Assembly (NCBI GenBank): GCA_951800675.1
Contig: CATOKC010000132.1
Span: 1-9,065, forward strand
Reading direction: 5' to 3'
From: an uncultured Oscillibacter sp.
Lineage (GTDB): Bacteria > Bacillota_A > Clostridia > Oscillospirales > Oscillospiraceae
DNA length: 9,065 nucleotides
The notes below the pieces were generated by a model, which searched no databases, was not told the origin of the DNA, and saw only the letters and a program-made list of their open reading frames with translations. The position numbers and the translations under genes were made by a program. Positions 1-5,908 of the stretch are shown in pieces (positions within the stretch are counted from its first letter, which is position 1; every line of letters begins with the position of its first letter).

Positions 1-265
1 GGGTGTTGTGCTTGGGCGGGGTGAAAATCCGCTTGCACTCCCGGCAGCGCCGCCGCCCGACAGCCGGGGCCGGTAGGAGGGCAGCGCACAGTTCCCCGTC
101 CAGCGGCAGGACAGCGGCCCGGAACCAGCGGCAGATCAGCGAGTAGGAAATTGCCTGCGGGCAGACACATTCCTCCCCATCATCCAGCAGGAGGCAGTTG
201 CCGTCCTGGTAGTTGCAGCAGCTATGCACCAGCCGCCGGACGGCCCGATATTGCTGATAGGTCAT
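1..265 (-). CDS. Cysteine-rich VLP family protein (3' end cut by window edge)
   Basis: The frame is open from an ATG at 263-265 to the window edge: 88 codons are visible and the C-terminus is missing. The N-terminus begins MTYQQYRAVRRLVHSCC. It continues with NYQDGNCLLLDDGEECVC and CPQAISYSLICRWFRAAVLP, then a late CREC pair. This Cys-dense pattern resembles the Cys_rich_VLP domain of Firmicutes mobile elements (recalled, not searched). Visible cysteines lie near residues 16, 17, 24, 33, 35, 45, 61, 76 and 79, which suggests metal binding. Function is unknown. Its ATG overlaps the relaxase stop by four bases (ATGA), so translation is probably coupled and it belongs to the mobilization operon. 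Confidence 0.8.
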   Translation of the reverse strand, partial: MTYQQYRAVRRLVHSCCNYQDGNCLLLDDGEECVCPQAISYSLICRWFRAAVLPLDGELCAALLPAPAVGRRRCRECKRIFTPPKHNT

Positions 266-1692
266 CGCTCCTGTTCCTCCCTGCGCTGGGGCTGGCCCTC
301 CCTGGCAAGGCGCTCGGCGGTCTTTTTCAAAGTCTCAACCGCCTTGATGTCCTCCCGCATGGCCCGCATTTTCAAATAATCAGCGTCCTTTTCTGCGGTC
401 AGCTTTGCGGCCTCCGCCCTCCACGCCTTGGGGGTGATGCTCTCGCCGGAAGTTTTCAACGTGTCCAGGTAGCGGACGGCGGCATCGAACAGGGCAAGGT
501 CGGCGCTATGCCGCTGCTCAAATTGCTCCCGCTTTCCCGGCGAAACCTTGTCCAATTTCTGGCGGACGGGCTTGTACTTCTGATACTGCTCCCACATTTC
601 CAGTCGTTCAGTCAAAGCAGAAATGCGGCGCTCCGCTTTAACGATTTTGCCGCGCAAATCATAATAGCCGCTGTTCATGGCAGACACTTTTTCGTAAAGC
701 TCCGGCATGGACGAAATACCGTTTTCCTGCAAGAAATTGAAAAGCGCAACATTTTCTTTGAGCGCCTTGACCTTGCCATAGCGGGATGTCGGCGCGGTGT
801 TCTGCTTTGCCTGGAAAAGAAAATCTATGATACTTTCCCGGCCCTGGGGCTGTGTCGATTGCTCCTTGCTCCAGTTGTAAAGACGGGTGATACGGGCCTT
901 GATTTCTTTCAGCAGCTTGTTGTCAGCGGCTATCTCCCGGTTGATGTTCCCTTTCTCCGTCTGGATACCCCTGCGCTCCATCTGGCTGGTGGCAGGCCCC
1001 ATGTGGATGCTGGGAATTTTATCAATGCCCTGGCGCTTATAGCTGCGGTGGTCGATGCGCTCCGGCCTGCCTGCGGCCTCCAGCGCCCGGTTGGTGTAAG
1101 CCGCCCATGCCGCTCTCCATTTCTCTGCGTTGCTCCGCTGGTTCCAGTCGGTGGTGTCCTCCCGATGGCTTTTCCAGCCGCCTTTGCCGTCCGGGATGCG
1201 CTGGCCCTGGCTGTCCAGATCGTAAACCTTGCGGCACTTCGCGCCCCATGTCCCATCTTCTTTCAGTGGGCGAATGGTGAGCATAATATGAGCATGGGGA
1301 TTGCCTGTCCCTTTGTCATGGATGGCGAAGTCAGCGCACATTCCAGCCGACACAAAATTATCTTTGACGAAGGAGCGGACAAGGGCAAGCTGCTCCGCCC
1401 TGGACAGTTCAATAGGCAAGGCCACTTCAATCTCCCTGGCAAGCTGGGCGGTGCTGGATTTCTCGATTTCCTCCACACTGTTCCAGAGAGTAGAGCGGTT
1501 TTGAAACTCTGGCGGAGCGTGAGAGGGCAGCATGATTTCTGTATGGACAACGCCGCCCTTGCGGGTGTAGTCGTGGGTCATGCCATCCCACTCGTTCACC
1601 AGCTTTTCACCGCTCCGATAGGCGGCAGCGGCCACGGTGGATTTTCCCTGGCTCCGCTGGATGATTTGTATAGGACAGTGAAAAATTGCCGT
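262..1692 (-). CDS. mobL: MobA/MobL-family (MOBQ) relaxase, apparent ACG start
   Basis: This DNA-strand transferase nicks oriT and pilots the strand in conjugative mobilization. From ACG at 1690-1692 the frame reads T-AIFHCPIQIIQRSQGKSTV then AAAAYRSGEKLVNEWDG, matching the usual MAIFHC...AAAAYRSGEK start of the family. Numbered this way the catalytic tyrosine is Tyr25, as in RSF1010 MobA. The metal-binding part is AIHDKGTGNPHAHIMLTIRP (HxH at about residues 133-135). Later family landmarks are NRALEAAGRPERIDHRSYK and QMERRGIQTEKG. The C-terminal third looks helical and coiled-coil. An AGGAGG lies nine bases before the ACG. The first ordinary start is GTG at 1633-1635 (457 aa), only five residues before the tyrosine and without a ribosome site. 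Length from ACG is 476 aa. The gene may therefore be weakly translated or start-codon damaged. Confidence 0.9.
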   Translation of the reverse strand, partial: TAIFHCPIQIIQRSQGKSTVAAAAYRSGEKLVNEWDGMTHDYTRKGGVVHTEIMLPSHAPPEFQNRSTLWNSVEEIEKSSTAQLAREIEVALPIELSRAEQLALVRSFVKDNFVSAGMCADFAIHDKGTGNPHAHIMLTIRPLKEDGTWGAKCRKVYDLDSQGQRIPDGKGGWKSHREDTTDWNQRSNAEKWRAAWAAYTNRALEAAGRPERIDHRSYKRQGIDKIPSIHMGPATSQMERRGIQTEKGNINREIAADNKLLKEIKARITRLYNWSKEQSTQPQGRESIIDFLFQAKQNTAPTSRYGKVKALKENVALFNFLQENGISSMPELYEKVSAMNSGYYDLRGKIVKAERRISALTERLEMWEQYQKYKPVRQKLDKVSPGKREQFEQRHSADLALFDAAVRYLDTLKTSGESITPKAWRAEAAKLTAEKDADYLKMRAMREDIKAVETLKKTAERLAREGQPQRREEQER

Positions 1693-1700
1693 AAATACGC

Positions 1701-1707
1701 ACCTCCT
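1701..1707 (-). promoter_or_regulatory. Ribosome binding site of the relaxase, positioned for the ACG codon
   Basis: On the minus strand AGGAGGT is followed by GCGTATTT and then ACG at 1692-1690. Spacing is right for ACG and far too long (over 60 bases) for the downstream GTG at 1635. The site therefore marks the ancestral start. Confidence 0.75.
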
Positions 1708-1725
1708 ATCAGTGACGGATATTGG

Positions 1726-1774
1726 CCCCGCCGGAAAGTGACAGACGCGCAGCGGGTGTCACTTTCTGGCGGGG
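1726..1774. repeat. 18-bp inverted repeat in the oriT region
   Basis: Arms 1726-1743 and 1757-1774 pair over 18 bp with a single G-T position (1733/1767) around a 13-base loop. The core arm is GGAAAGTGACA against TGTCACTTTCTGG. It lies between the relaxase ribosome site and the predicted nic site. Such long imperfect dyads are typical relaxase or accessory-protein binding sites at oriT. It has no T-run and does not look like a terminator. Confidence 0.7.
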
Positions 1775-1786
1775 GTGCGGGGGTTT

Positions 1787-1801
1787 GGGGGCGCAGCCCC
1801 C
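1787..1801. repeat. Tight GC hairpin in the oriT region
   Basis: GGGGGC, loop GCA, GCCCCC: a perfect 6-bp stem with a three-base loop, between the long oriT dyad and the nic-proximal hairpin. Possible single-strand structure during transfer. Confidence 0.5.
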
Positions 1802-1804
1802 ATC

Positions 1805-1819
1805 GCGCTCGGAGAGCGC
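1805..1819. repeat. Second tight GC hairpin in the oriT region
   Basis: GCGCTC, loop GGA, GAGCGC: a perfect 6-bp stem with a three-base loop. With its neighbour at 1787-1801 it makes a densely folded stretch upstream of the predicted nic site. Confidence 0.5.
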
Positions 1820-1842
1820 AACAGCCCCCGGCAGGGCGCACG

Positions 1843-1872
1843 ACACCGGCCACGGTGTATAAGTGCGCCATT
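1843..1872 (+). other. oriT: Predicted oriT nic site (RSF1010/pIP501 MOBQ type)
   Basis: A perfect hairpin ACACCG-gcca-CGGTGT (1843-1858) is followed at once by ATAAGTGCGCC (1859-1869). The RSF1010/pIP501/pSK41 oriT family has the same plan: a short inverted repeat directly before TAAGTGCGCCCT, cut after the TGCG (family knowledge). By analogy the nick falls at about 1867/1868 on the plus strand, giving a leading strand that runs rightward and a relaxase gene that enters last. The base after GCC is A rather than the family's C. The match to a MOBQ relaxase gene next door supports the call. Confidence 0.75.
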
Positions 1873-1883
1873 CGGACTGGAGC

Positions 1884-2153
1884 TTACTTCTCACCCCCAG
1901 TTTCCAGCGGTTTTTCTGTTAACTTCCACGCCCCCGGCAGACGGGACAGGGCAATCAAAAACGCCTTGACTTCCTCGCCCTCCATATCAACGACAGCGGG
2001 AAAAACGGCCTCCAAAATAGCGCCGCGCCCGATAAGCCGGTGCGTTCTGGCCCGATGTTCCTCGGTGCGCTTTTTGTTCAGCAAAATCTTCTGACGGTTT
2101 TGGTATTGGCTGATTTTCTTTTCAACCGCCTGTTCTTCCGGCGATTTGTCCAT
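1884..2153 (-). CDS. DUF3847 family protein, mobilization-region accessory
   Basis: 89 aa from ATG at 2151-2153, ending ETGGEK. The N-terminal half is charged and helical (EEQAVEKKISQYQNRQKILL, then NKKRTEEHRART), probably coiled coil. Then comes the family signature HRLIGRGAILEA, followed by EGEEVKAFLIALSRL. I recognise this as the DUF3847 pattern found next to MobL relaxases; function is unknown, plausibly an oriT or relaxosome accessory. An AAGGAGG overlaps the end of the preceding sigma-like gene and stands ten bases before this ATG. The alternative TTG at 2160-2162 is only one base from that site and is rejected. Gap to the upstream gene is five bases, so it is co-transcribed with it. 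Confidence 0.85.
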   Translation of the reverse strand: MDKSPEEQAVEKKISQYQNRQKILLNKKRTEEHRARTHRLIGRGAILEAVFPAVVDMEGEEVKAFLIALSRLPGAWKLTEKPLETGGEK

Positions 2154-2158
2154 GAGTA

Positions 2159-2620
2159 TCAATCCTCCTTGTTTAGCCAGCCATTTTTAGCAAAAATCTT
2201 CTGCAATTTTCTAATCGCGCTGGTGACGCTCTCGGTGGCACAACTTCCGCTGACACCCTCGTCAGCGGCAATCTCCCGAAATTTTTTCTTCAAGGCATAC
2301 CGGGCATGGAGCCGCCTCGCCTGGGTGGGGGACAGATGGGTGATGGCCTCCGCCAGTCGTTCCAGCAACAGTTCTTCAGCGGCCTCGTCAATCTCCCGAA
2401 TAATCAAATCTTCCGGGGACTGCACCAGGAACATGGCGTGATTTTCAATGCCGGGACTGCAATCCATTGAGTACACATGGTAATAGCTTTTTCTGCCTTC
2501 CTGCCGGTTCTCATAGAGCCGACATTCTTCCATGACAGCGGCAACCTCGTCCGGCACTTCCACGAATGTGTCTTTTGTGTAGAGCGGGTAATAGTGCTTT
2601 CGCAAATTGACAATCGCCAT
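2159..2620 (-). CDS. Small sigma-70 region-4-like protein (copy 1 of 3)
   Basis: 153 aa from ATG at 2618-2620 with GAGGG just upstream. The N-terminal part MAIVNLRKHYYPLYTKDTFV then EVPDEVAAVMEE is shared in pattern with the two neighbouring genes (VEV..EV). The C-terminal part has LSPTQARRLHARYALKKKFR, then EIAADEGVS, then TSAIRKLQKIFAK, which reads as a region-4 helix-turn-helix (about residues 97-143). There is no obvious region 2, so this is a sigma-like or HTH regulator rather than a full sigma factor. A longer in-frame start at 2701 would run through the upstream gene and is rejected. The gap to the upstream sigma-like gene is seven bases. Probable role: transcription control of element genes (inference). 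Confidence 0.8.
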   Translation of the reverse strand: MAIVNLRKHYYPLYTKDTFVEVPDEVAAVMEECRLYENRQEGRKSYYHVYSMDCSPGIENHAMFLVQSPEDLIIREIDEAAEELLLERLAEAITHLSPTQARRLHARYALKKKFREIAADEGVSGSCATESVTSAIRKLQKIFAKNGWLNKED

Positions 2621-2627
2621 ATCGCCC

Positions 2628-3080
2628 TCACTTCCCCAGGGGATGGTCTGTGTAGTAGCGGCGGAGGTTGCACAGCCCCCGGCGGATGGAGAGACACACA
2701 TTGCTGTTGTGGACGCGCTCGCAGTCTGCGATCTGCTGCTGGGTCAGTCCGCCCAGGTAGTAGGCACAGAGGCGGCGGGCCTGGGTAGGGGTGGCATAGG
2801 CCAGGGCGTTCCTCAAAGTAGCGGCCAGTCTGTCACGCTCGGCCCGTTCCTCCGCCAGCATGACAAGTTGCTCCGGGGACGGGCTGTGTTCCAGGGCATA
2901 GTTCTCCGTCCACTCGAAAGCGTCCAGCGAGTAGAACGCCCGGTGATACCGCTTGCGGCGCTCGTAGTTCCGCATTTCCCTGACGGACTGGCACAGCACG
3001 TCAAAGACTTCCTCGCTGACCTCCACCAGCTTGTCCTGCTGGCAATGGGGATAGTGGAGCCGTAGATTGATGATTTTCAT
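2628..3080 (-). CDS. Small sigma-70 region-4-like protein (copy 2 of 3)
   Basis: 150 aa, ATG at 3078-3080 preceded by AGGAGG at five-base spacing. N-terminus MKIINLRLHYPHCQQDKLVE then VSEEVFDVL aligns with copy 1. The middle YERRKRYHRAFYSLDAFEW matches the YYHVYSMD segment of copy 1. The C-terminus has ATPTQARRLCAYYLGGLTQQ, then QIADCERVHNSNVCLSI and RRGLCNLRRYY, a clear helix-turn-helix (about residues 96-142). PTQARRL is identical in copies 1 and 2. Region 2 is absent. The gene has a 104-base leader after copy 3 with competing hairpins at the ribosome site. Probable regulator of the mobilization operon; promoter target unknown. Confidence 0.82.
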   Translation of the reverse strand: MKIINLRLHYPHCQQDKLVEVSEEVFDVLCQSVREMRNYERRKRYHRAFYSLDAFEWTENYALEHSPSPEQLVMLAEERAERDRLAATLRNALAYATPTQARRLCAYYLGGLTQQQIADCERVHNSNVCLSIRRGLCNLRRYYTDHPLGK

Positions 3081-3085
3081 TTTGA

Positions 3086-3133
3086 CCTCCTAAATGACAG
3101 GAGGGACAAACAGCCGAAACTGCTTGTCCCTCC
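3086..3133 (-). promoter_or_regulatory. Mutually exclusive hairpins at the ribosome site of sigma-like copy 2
   Basis: In the minus-strand RNA three segments compete. Segment 1 GGAGGGACAA (3133-3124) pairs with segment 2 TTGTCCCTCC (3109-3100) over 10 bp, with a further inner CAG/CTG. Segment 2 can instead use CCTCCT (3104-3099) to pair with the SD AGGAGG (3091-3086) over 6 bp. If 1:2 forms the ribosome site is free; if segment 1 is covered, 2:3 can hide it. No T-run follows, so it is not an intrinsic terminator. Confidence 0.5.
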
Positions 3134-3184
3134 CGGTGATGGAGCAAACGCCCCTCACCTGGTAGCCACTTAGGGGGTCTATCG

Positions 3185-3586
3185 TTAGTATGTTTTTCCA
3201 AAGAATTTGAAAAACTTTTTGCGAACGCCCGCGATGCTTTGGCAAACGGAAACTTTGGAGCAGCCGCACATCTCGGCAATCTCGGCATAGCTGAAATCAT
3301 GCAGGGCATAGAGCAAAAACCGTTCCCGCTGGGTGTCGGTGCAGAGGGCCAGCACCGACAGAATTTCATCCAGCGTTTCCCGCTGGCAGATCAGTTCCTC
3401 CGGGGTGGCGCAATAGGGCAAGCGGCCCTCCGTAGCGATTATGTACTCGTCAAATTCGCGTCCGTCCCAATGCCGCCGCTGTTCGTGGGCAAGGTTCTCC
3501 GCCTTGTGGTCGGCCTGGGTGAGATATTCGTAGACCTCCACCGACACGGACACAGCCTGCCCATAGTAGTTGATGGTAATTTCCAT
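3185..3586 (-). CDS. Small sigma-70 region-4-like protein (copy 3 of 3, first in the operon)
   Basis: 133 aa, ATG at 3584-3586, GGAGG eight bases upstream. N-terminus MEITINYYGQAVSVSVEVYE YL is a shorter version of the N-terminal domain of copies 1 and 2. The middle REFDEYIIATEGRLPY is followed by a charged helix (TPEELICQRETLDEIL). The C-terminus TDTQRERFLLYALHDFSYAE then IAEMCGCSKVSVCQSIAGVR is a typical region-4 helix-turn-helix (about residues 83-128), with a basic FKFFGKTY-like tail. Its ribosome site is buried in a perfect 12-bp stem. It is the first gene after the leader region and so is likely the entry point of the operon copy 3, copy 2, copy 1, DUF3847. The divergence of the three copies suggests different targets. 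Confidence 0.82.
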   Translation of the reverse strand: MEITINYYGQAVSVSVEVYEYLTQADHKAENLAHEQRRHWDGREFDEYIIATEGRLPYCATPEELICQRETLDEILSVLALCTDTQRERFLLYALHDFSYAEIAEMCGCSKVSVCQSIAGVRKKFFKFFGKTY

Positions 3587-3594
3587 CGTCCTTT

Positions 3595-3627
3595 CCTCCG
3601 TTCAGATTTTTGGGGTCTGAACGGAGG
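3595..3627 (-). promoter_or_regulatory. 12-bp hairpin sequestering the ribosome site of sigma-like copy 3
   Basis: In the minus-strand RNA CCTCCGTTCAGA (3627-3616), loop CCCCAAAAA, and TCTGAACGGAGG (3606-3595) form a perfect 12-bp stem. The GGAGG of the stem is the SD of the gene starting at 3586. The left arm supplies the matching CCTCC. Translation should need opening of this stem. As DNA it is also a perfect dyad that a protein could bind. Confidence 0.7.
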
Positions 3628-3672
3628 GGGCGGGGAGCGGCAGCGGGGCCTGTGTCGCTGGCCTGGAAATGC

Positions 3673-3707
3673 AAAAGCCCCCGGACGGCACAAGGCCATT
3701 CGGGGGC
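3673..3707 (-). terminator. Terminator-like stem in the leader of the sigma operon (candidate attenuator)
   Basis: The minus-strand RNA carries GCCCCCG (3707-3701), a 17-base loop and CGGGGGC (3683-3677) followed by TTTTGCATTT. The seven GC-rich pairs plus a short U run resemble an intrinsic terminator between the promoter and the first gene. Its loop contains GCCGTC (3689-3684), which is complementary to GACGGC upstream (3730-3725), so an alternative fold exists. The U run is short, so termination would be partial. Confidence 0.5.
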
Positions 3708-3731
3708 AAGTAACAACATTATGAGCCGTCA

Positions 3732-3787
3732 GAAAACGACTGTTTTCGCAAGCCTGGGTGGACTTCGCCGCTGCGGGGGTCAGGCTT
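3732..3787 (-). repeat. Two leader hairpins between leader ORF and attenuator stem
   Basis: The first stem pairs AAGCCTG (3787-3781 on the minus strand) with CAGGCTT (3756-3750); it starts inside the last codons of the 13-codon leader ORF. The second is GAAAAC, loop AGTC, GTTTTC (3747-3732). Read on the plus strand, the first stem is followed by a T run, but no plus-strand gene precedes it. The T run is explained by the AAA AAA lysine codons of the leader ORF. Confidence 0.45.
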
Positions 3788-3821
3788 TTTTTGACAAGTG
3801 CCTATCTACCTGTAATCGCAT
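3780..3821 (-). CDS. Candidate 13-aa leader peptide upstream of the sigma operon
   Basis: ATG at 3819-3821 opens a short frame MRLQVDRHLSKKA ending at TGA (3780-3782). GGGAGG (3835-3830) stands eight bases before the ATG, ideal spacing. The site lies in the loop of a 7-bp stem GGCGGCA/TGCCGCC (3846-3840 with 3828-3822). The stop codon overlaps the start of the next hairpin. A ribosome on this ORF would change the downstream fold, as in attenuation leaders of ribosome-targeting drug resistance genes (inference). No family known to me; it could be chance. Confidence 0.4.
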   Translation of the reverse strand: MRLQVDRHLSKKA

Positions 3822-3850
3822 GGCGGCATCCTCCCAAATTGCCGCCAGTA

Positions 3851-3881
3851 AGTATAAGAATGGCGGCTCTGATCTTCTCAA
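3851..3881 (-). promoter_or_regulatory. Candidate promoter of the leader/sigma operon
   Basis: Minus strand: TTGAGA (3881-3876), 19-base spacer, TATACT (3856-3851). The -10 matches consensus at five of six positions; the spacer is long. The predicted start near 3844 leaves a transcript opening with the SD-loop hairpin and the leader ORF. A GGCGGCT/AGCCGCC inverted repeat overlaps the spacer and could be an operator. Confidence 0.4.
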
Positions 3882-3954
3882 AGCCGCCGCTTCGGGCATG
3901 ACAAGTTATGTAATGTGGCGACTTCTTTCTTTTTCAAAAGTTCTATTTGCGCCA

Positions 3955-4581
3955 CTATTCCATAGCGTTATATTCACTTGAAAACCAACTTTTGATATAT
4001 TCTGCAAGCGCAGGGACAAGCGCCTTGATTTCTCTGCCGGAGGTGTTGATACACAGGTCGTAGCCCTCTTTTGCTCCCCAGGGGATGCTTGCCGTCAGTT
4101 CATGCTTTTTTGCCCGGTTTTTATCAATCTGCCGCATCCGGCGTTCCATCTCTGCCACTGTAAATTTTTCCTGCTCCGCGGCCCGCTCCTGGCAGCGTTT
4201 GAGCTTGGAGGGACGGTCGGCATAGACGAAAATGCGGAGCGGATGCAGATGGGCCAGAACCGTGTCCGCACAGCGTCCAATGATGACACAATCGCCCTGC
4301 TGGGCCAATTTCTGAACGATCTTTTGCTGGGTGACAGCCACCATGATGGACTGCTCCATCACCTTATAAGGAATGGAAAACCGCCGCCCAATCGTCAGCG
4401 GATACGCCGCCCGCAGACTGTTTTCTGAGACGCGGGCCACATATCCAGCATCAAGTCCGTGCTCCTTTGAAATCATTTCGATAATCTCGTTGTCATAGCA
4501 GGGAAGGTGAAGCGCATCCGACAGGCGTTTTCCCAATTCCCGGCCTCCGCTGCCAAATTCCCGGCTGATGGTGATAATCAT
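3955..4581 (-). CDS. Cytidylate kinase-like family protein
   Basis: 208 aa from ATG at 4579-4581 (AAGGAGG, seven-base spacing); ends YNAME. The N-terminus MIITISREFGSGGRELGKRL is the glycine-rich phosphate-binding loop of the Cytidylate_kin2 family. Then follow CYDNEIIEMISKEHGL, the core strand CVIIGRCADTVL (about residues 98-109) and FVYADRPSKLKRC, then a basic lid-like stretch RRMRQIDKNRAKKHELTA. The final part YDLCINTSGREI is the usual family end. By family it should phosphorylate a nucleotide or small molecule in the cytoplasm, but the true substrate of this branch is unknown. It starts 13 bases after the MATE stop, so the two are one operon. No clear terminator follows. It may modify or sense a compound exported by the pump (inference). 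Confidence 0.87.
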   Translation of the reverse strand: MIITISREFGSGGRELGKRLSDALHLPCYDNEIIEMISKEHGLDAGYVARVSENSLRAAYPLTIGRRFSIPYKVMEQSIMVAVTQQKIVQKLAQQGDCVIIGRCADTVLAHLHPLRIFVYADRPSKLKRCQERAAEQEKFTVAEMERRMRQIDKNRAKKHELTASIPWGAKEGYDLCINTSGREIKALVPALAEYIKSWFSSEYNAME

Positions 4582-4594
4582 ACTCTTTCCTCCT

Positions 4595-5908
4595 TTACTG
4601 AAACTGGATACCATTACGTTCAGAGCGCCTTAACAGTATGGCCGCAATTACCAACACGATTGCTTCATAGACAAGCAGCGAGAACCAAATCGCGCCATTG
4701 CCAAACATATGGGGCAGAATCAAGATCACCGCTGAATTTATGATGAGGCTTCGTAAAATGCTGATGCTGGTGGACAGGGCAGACCGCTCGGTGGAATATA
4801 AATAGGCCGAAATCATCACATTGACCGCCGTTATGATAAATCCAACGGCAAACTGCGGGAGAGCGGCTGCGACATATTCTGTTGTTGTGGTGTCAGCGCC
4901 GAACAGCCCGCAGATTTGTTTTCCAAGCAGGATCGCCAAGACGGTTATGACCGCGCTCCCTACGGCGCTGATGGACAGACCGGCCTTAAAGTAAAATTTC
5001 AGATCCTTTTCATTTTTTGCTCCATAGCTCTGCCCAAACAAGGGCTGCAAACCTTCACTGGCGCCAAAAAAAGCGGCCATAGAAAAAGAAGCTATGTAAG
5101 AGATTACCGAAAACGCATTTACCCCAAGATCGCCAATTCTTTGAATGAGGACGAAATTCATACAGAGGGTCATGACCGGAGTTGCCAGCTGGCTGATGCC
5201 TTCCGGCAGGCCGTGAACGATAATATCCCGGAAAAGACCGGCGTTCAGCTTCGTCTTGCCGAAACGGAGGTTGCCGCGCTTGCGGGCAAAGCGTACCAGG
5301 ATGATCAGCAGGCCGATGGTTTGGGAAATGCCTGTGGCAATCGCCGCGCCTTTTGTCCCCATCGCCATTGGGTAAATCAGGAACCAGTCGCCAAAAATAT
5401 TGCATACCGTCGTTACGATTACCACCATACTCACCAAGCCGGGCGCATCGTCATTGCGGCAATAATTTTGCAATCCGATTGACAAAGCCGACGGGATGAT
5501 AAACAGCGAATACCAGAACAAGTATTCAACGGCTAACTGATGAAAGGTTTCGTTGGCCCCAAGCAGAGCGCAGATTCTCTCCACAAAAAGCGTACCCGCA
5601 AGAGTGAACACAAAGGAAGCGCAGAGCTGGAATACCATCCCGTGGCGGAACACACGGTTTGCGCCCTCTATATCACCCTGGCCGACACGGACGGCGTAAA
5701 TGGACACGCCGCCGATGCTGATGAGCATATTCACCGCGCCCACTGCCATAATGACAGGGCTGACCAGGTTGATTGCCCCCAGCGCGTTTGTCCCCACGCC
5801 CCTGCCTACAAAAATAGCGTCAACGATGGTGAACAGAAAGAAGCAGACATTGCTGAATATTGCGGGAAAAACGTACCGGATTACATTCCGAACCTTTGCG
5901 TTATACAT
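4595..5908 (-). CDS. MATE family multidrug/Na+ antiporter-type efflux protein
   Basis: 437 aa from ATG at 5906-5908, chosen because GGAGG stands eight bases upstream; longer in-frame starts (5923, 5995) lack this. The protein is an integral membrane pump with about twelve hydrophobic segments in two halves. Halves begin around RNVIRYVFPAIFSNVCFFLF and GLPEGISQLATPVMTLCMNF. The tail RRSERNGIQFQ is charged. Segments such as TIVDAIFVGRGVGTNALGAI and GASEGLQPLFGQSYGAKNEK are typical MATE motifs of the MepA/DinF-like branch. It exports cationic drugs or metabolites using ion gradients (family knowledge). The start overlaps the end of a 38-codon membrane micro-ORF and the stop precedes the kinase-like gene by 13 bases. 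Expression is probably under the divergent MerR regulator. Confidence 0.92.
   Translation of the reverse strand: MYNAKVRNVIRYVFPAIFSNVCFFLFTIVDAIFVGRGVGTNALGAINLVSPVIMAVGAVNMLISIGGVSIYAVRVGQGDIEGANRVFRHGMVFQLCASFVFTLAGTLFVERICALLGANETFHQLAVEYLFWYSLFIIPSALSIGLQNYCRNDDAPGLVSMVVIVTTVCNIFGDWFLIYPMAMGTKGAAIATGISQTIGLLIILVRFARKRGNLRFGKTKLNAGLFRDIIVHGLPEGISQLATPVMTLCMNFVLIQRIGDLGVNAFSVISYIASFSMAAFFGASEGLQPLFGQSYGAKNEKDLKFYFKAGLSISAVGSAVITVLAILLGKQICGLFGADTTTTEYVAAALPQFAVGFIITAVNVMISAYLYSTERSALSTSISILRSLIINSAVILILPHMFGNGAIWFSLLVYEAIVLVIAAILLRRSERNGIQFQ

Noticed and set aside
151..2094. Long plus-strand open frame of 647 codons
   Set aside because: It is antisense to the relaxase, oriT and DUF3847. 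Its protein is low in family features and rich in Pro/Gly/Arg, and crosses the oriT repeats. It is a by-product of GC-rich codon use on the other strand.
3750..3797. Plus-strand terminator (AAGCCTG/CAGGCTT stem followed by T run)
   Set aside because: No plus-strand gene lies upstream for it to terminate, and the loop is 24 bases. The T run equals the lysine codons of the minus-strand leader ORF. Kept only as part of the leader structure.
3915..3955. GTGGCG/CGCCAC inverted repeat after the kinase-like gene as terminator
   Set aside because: The stem is only six pairs with a 29-base loop and no T run on the minus strand. It may be chance.
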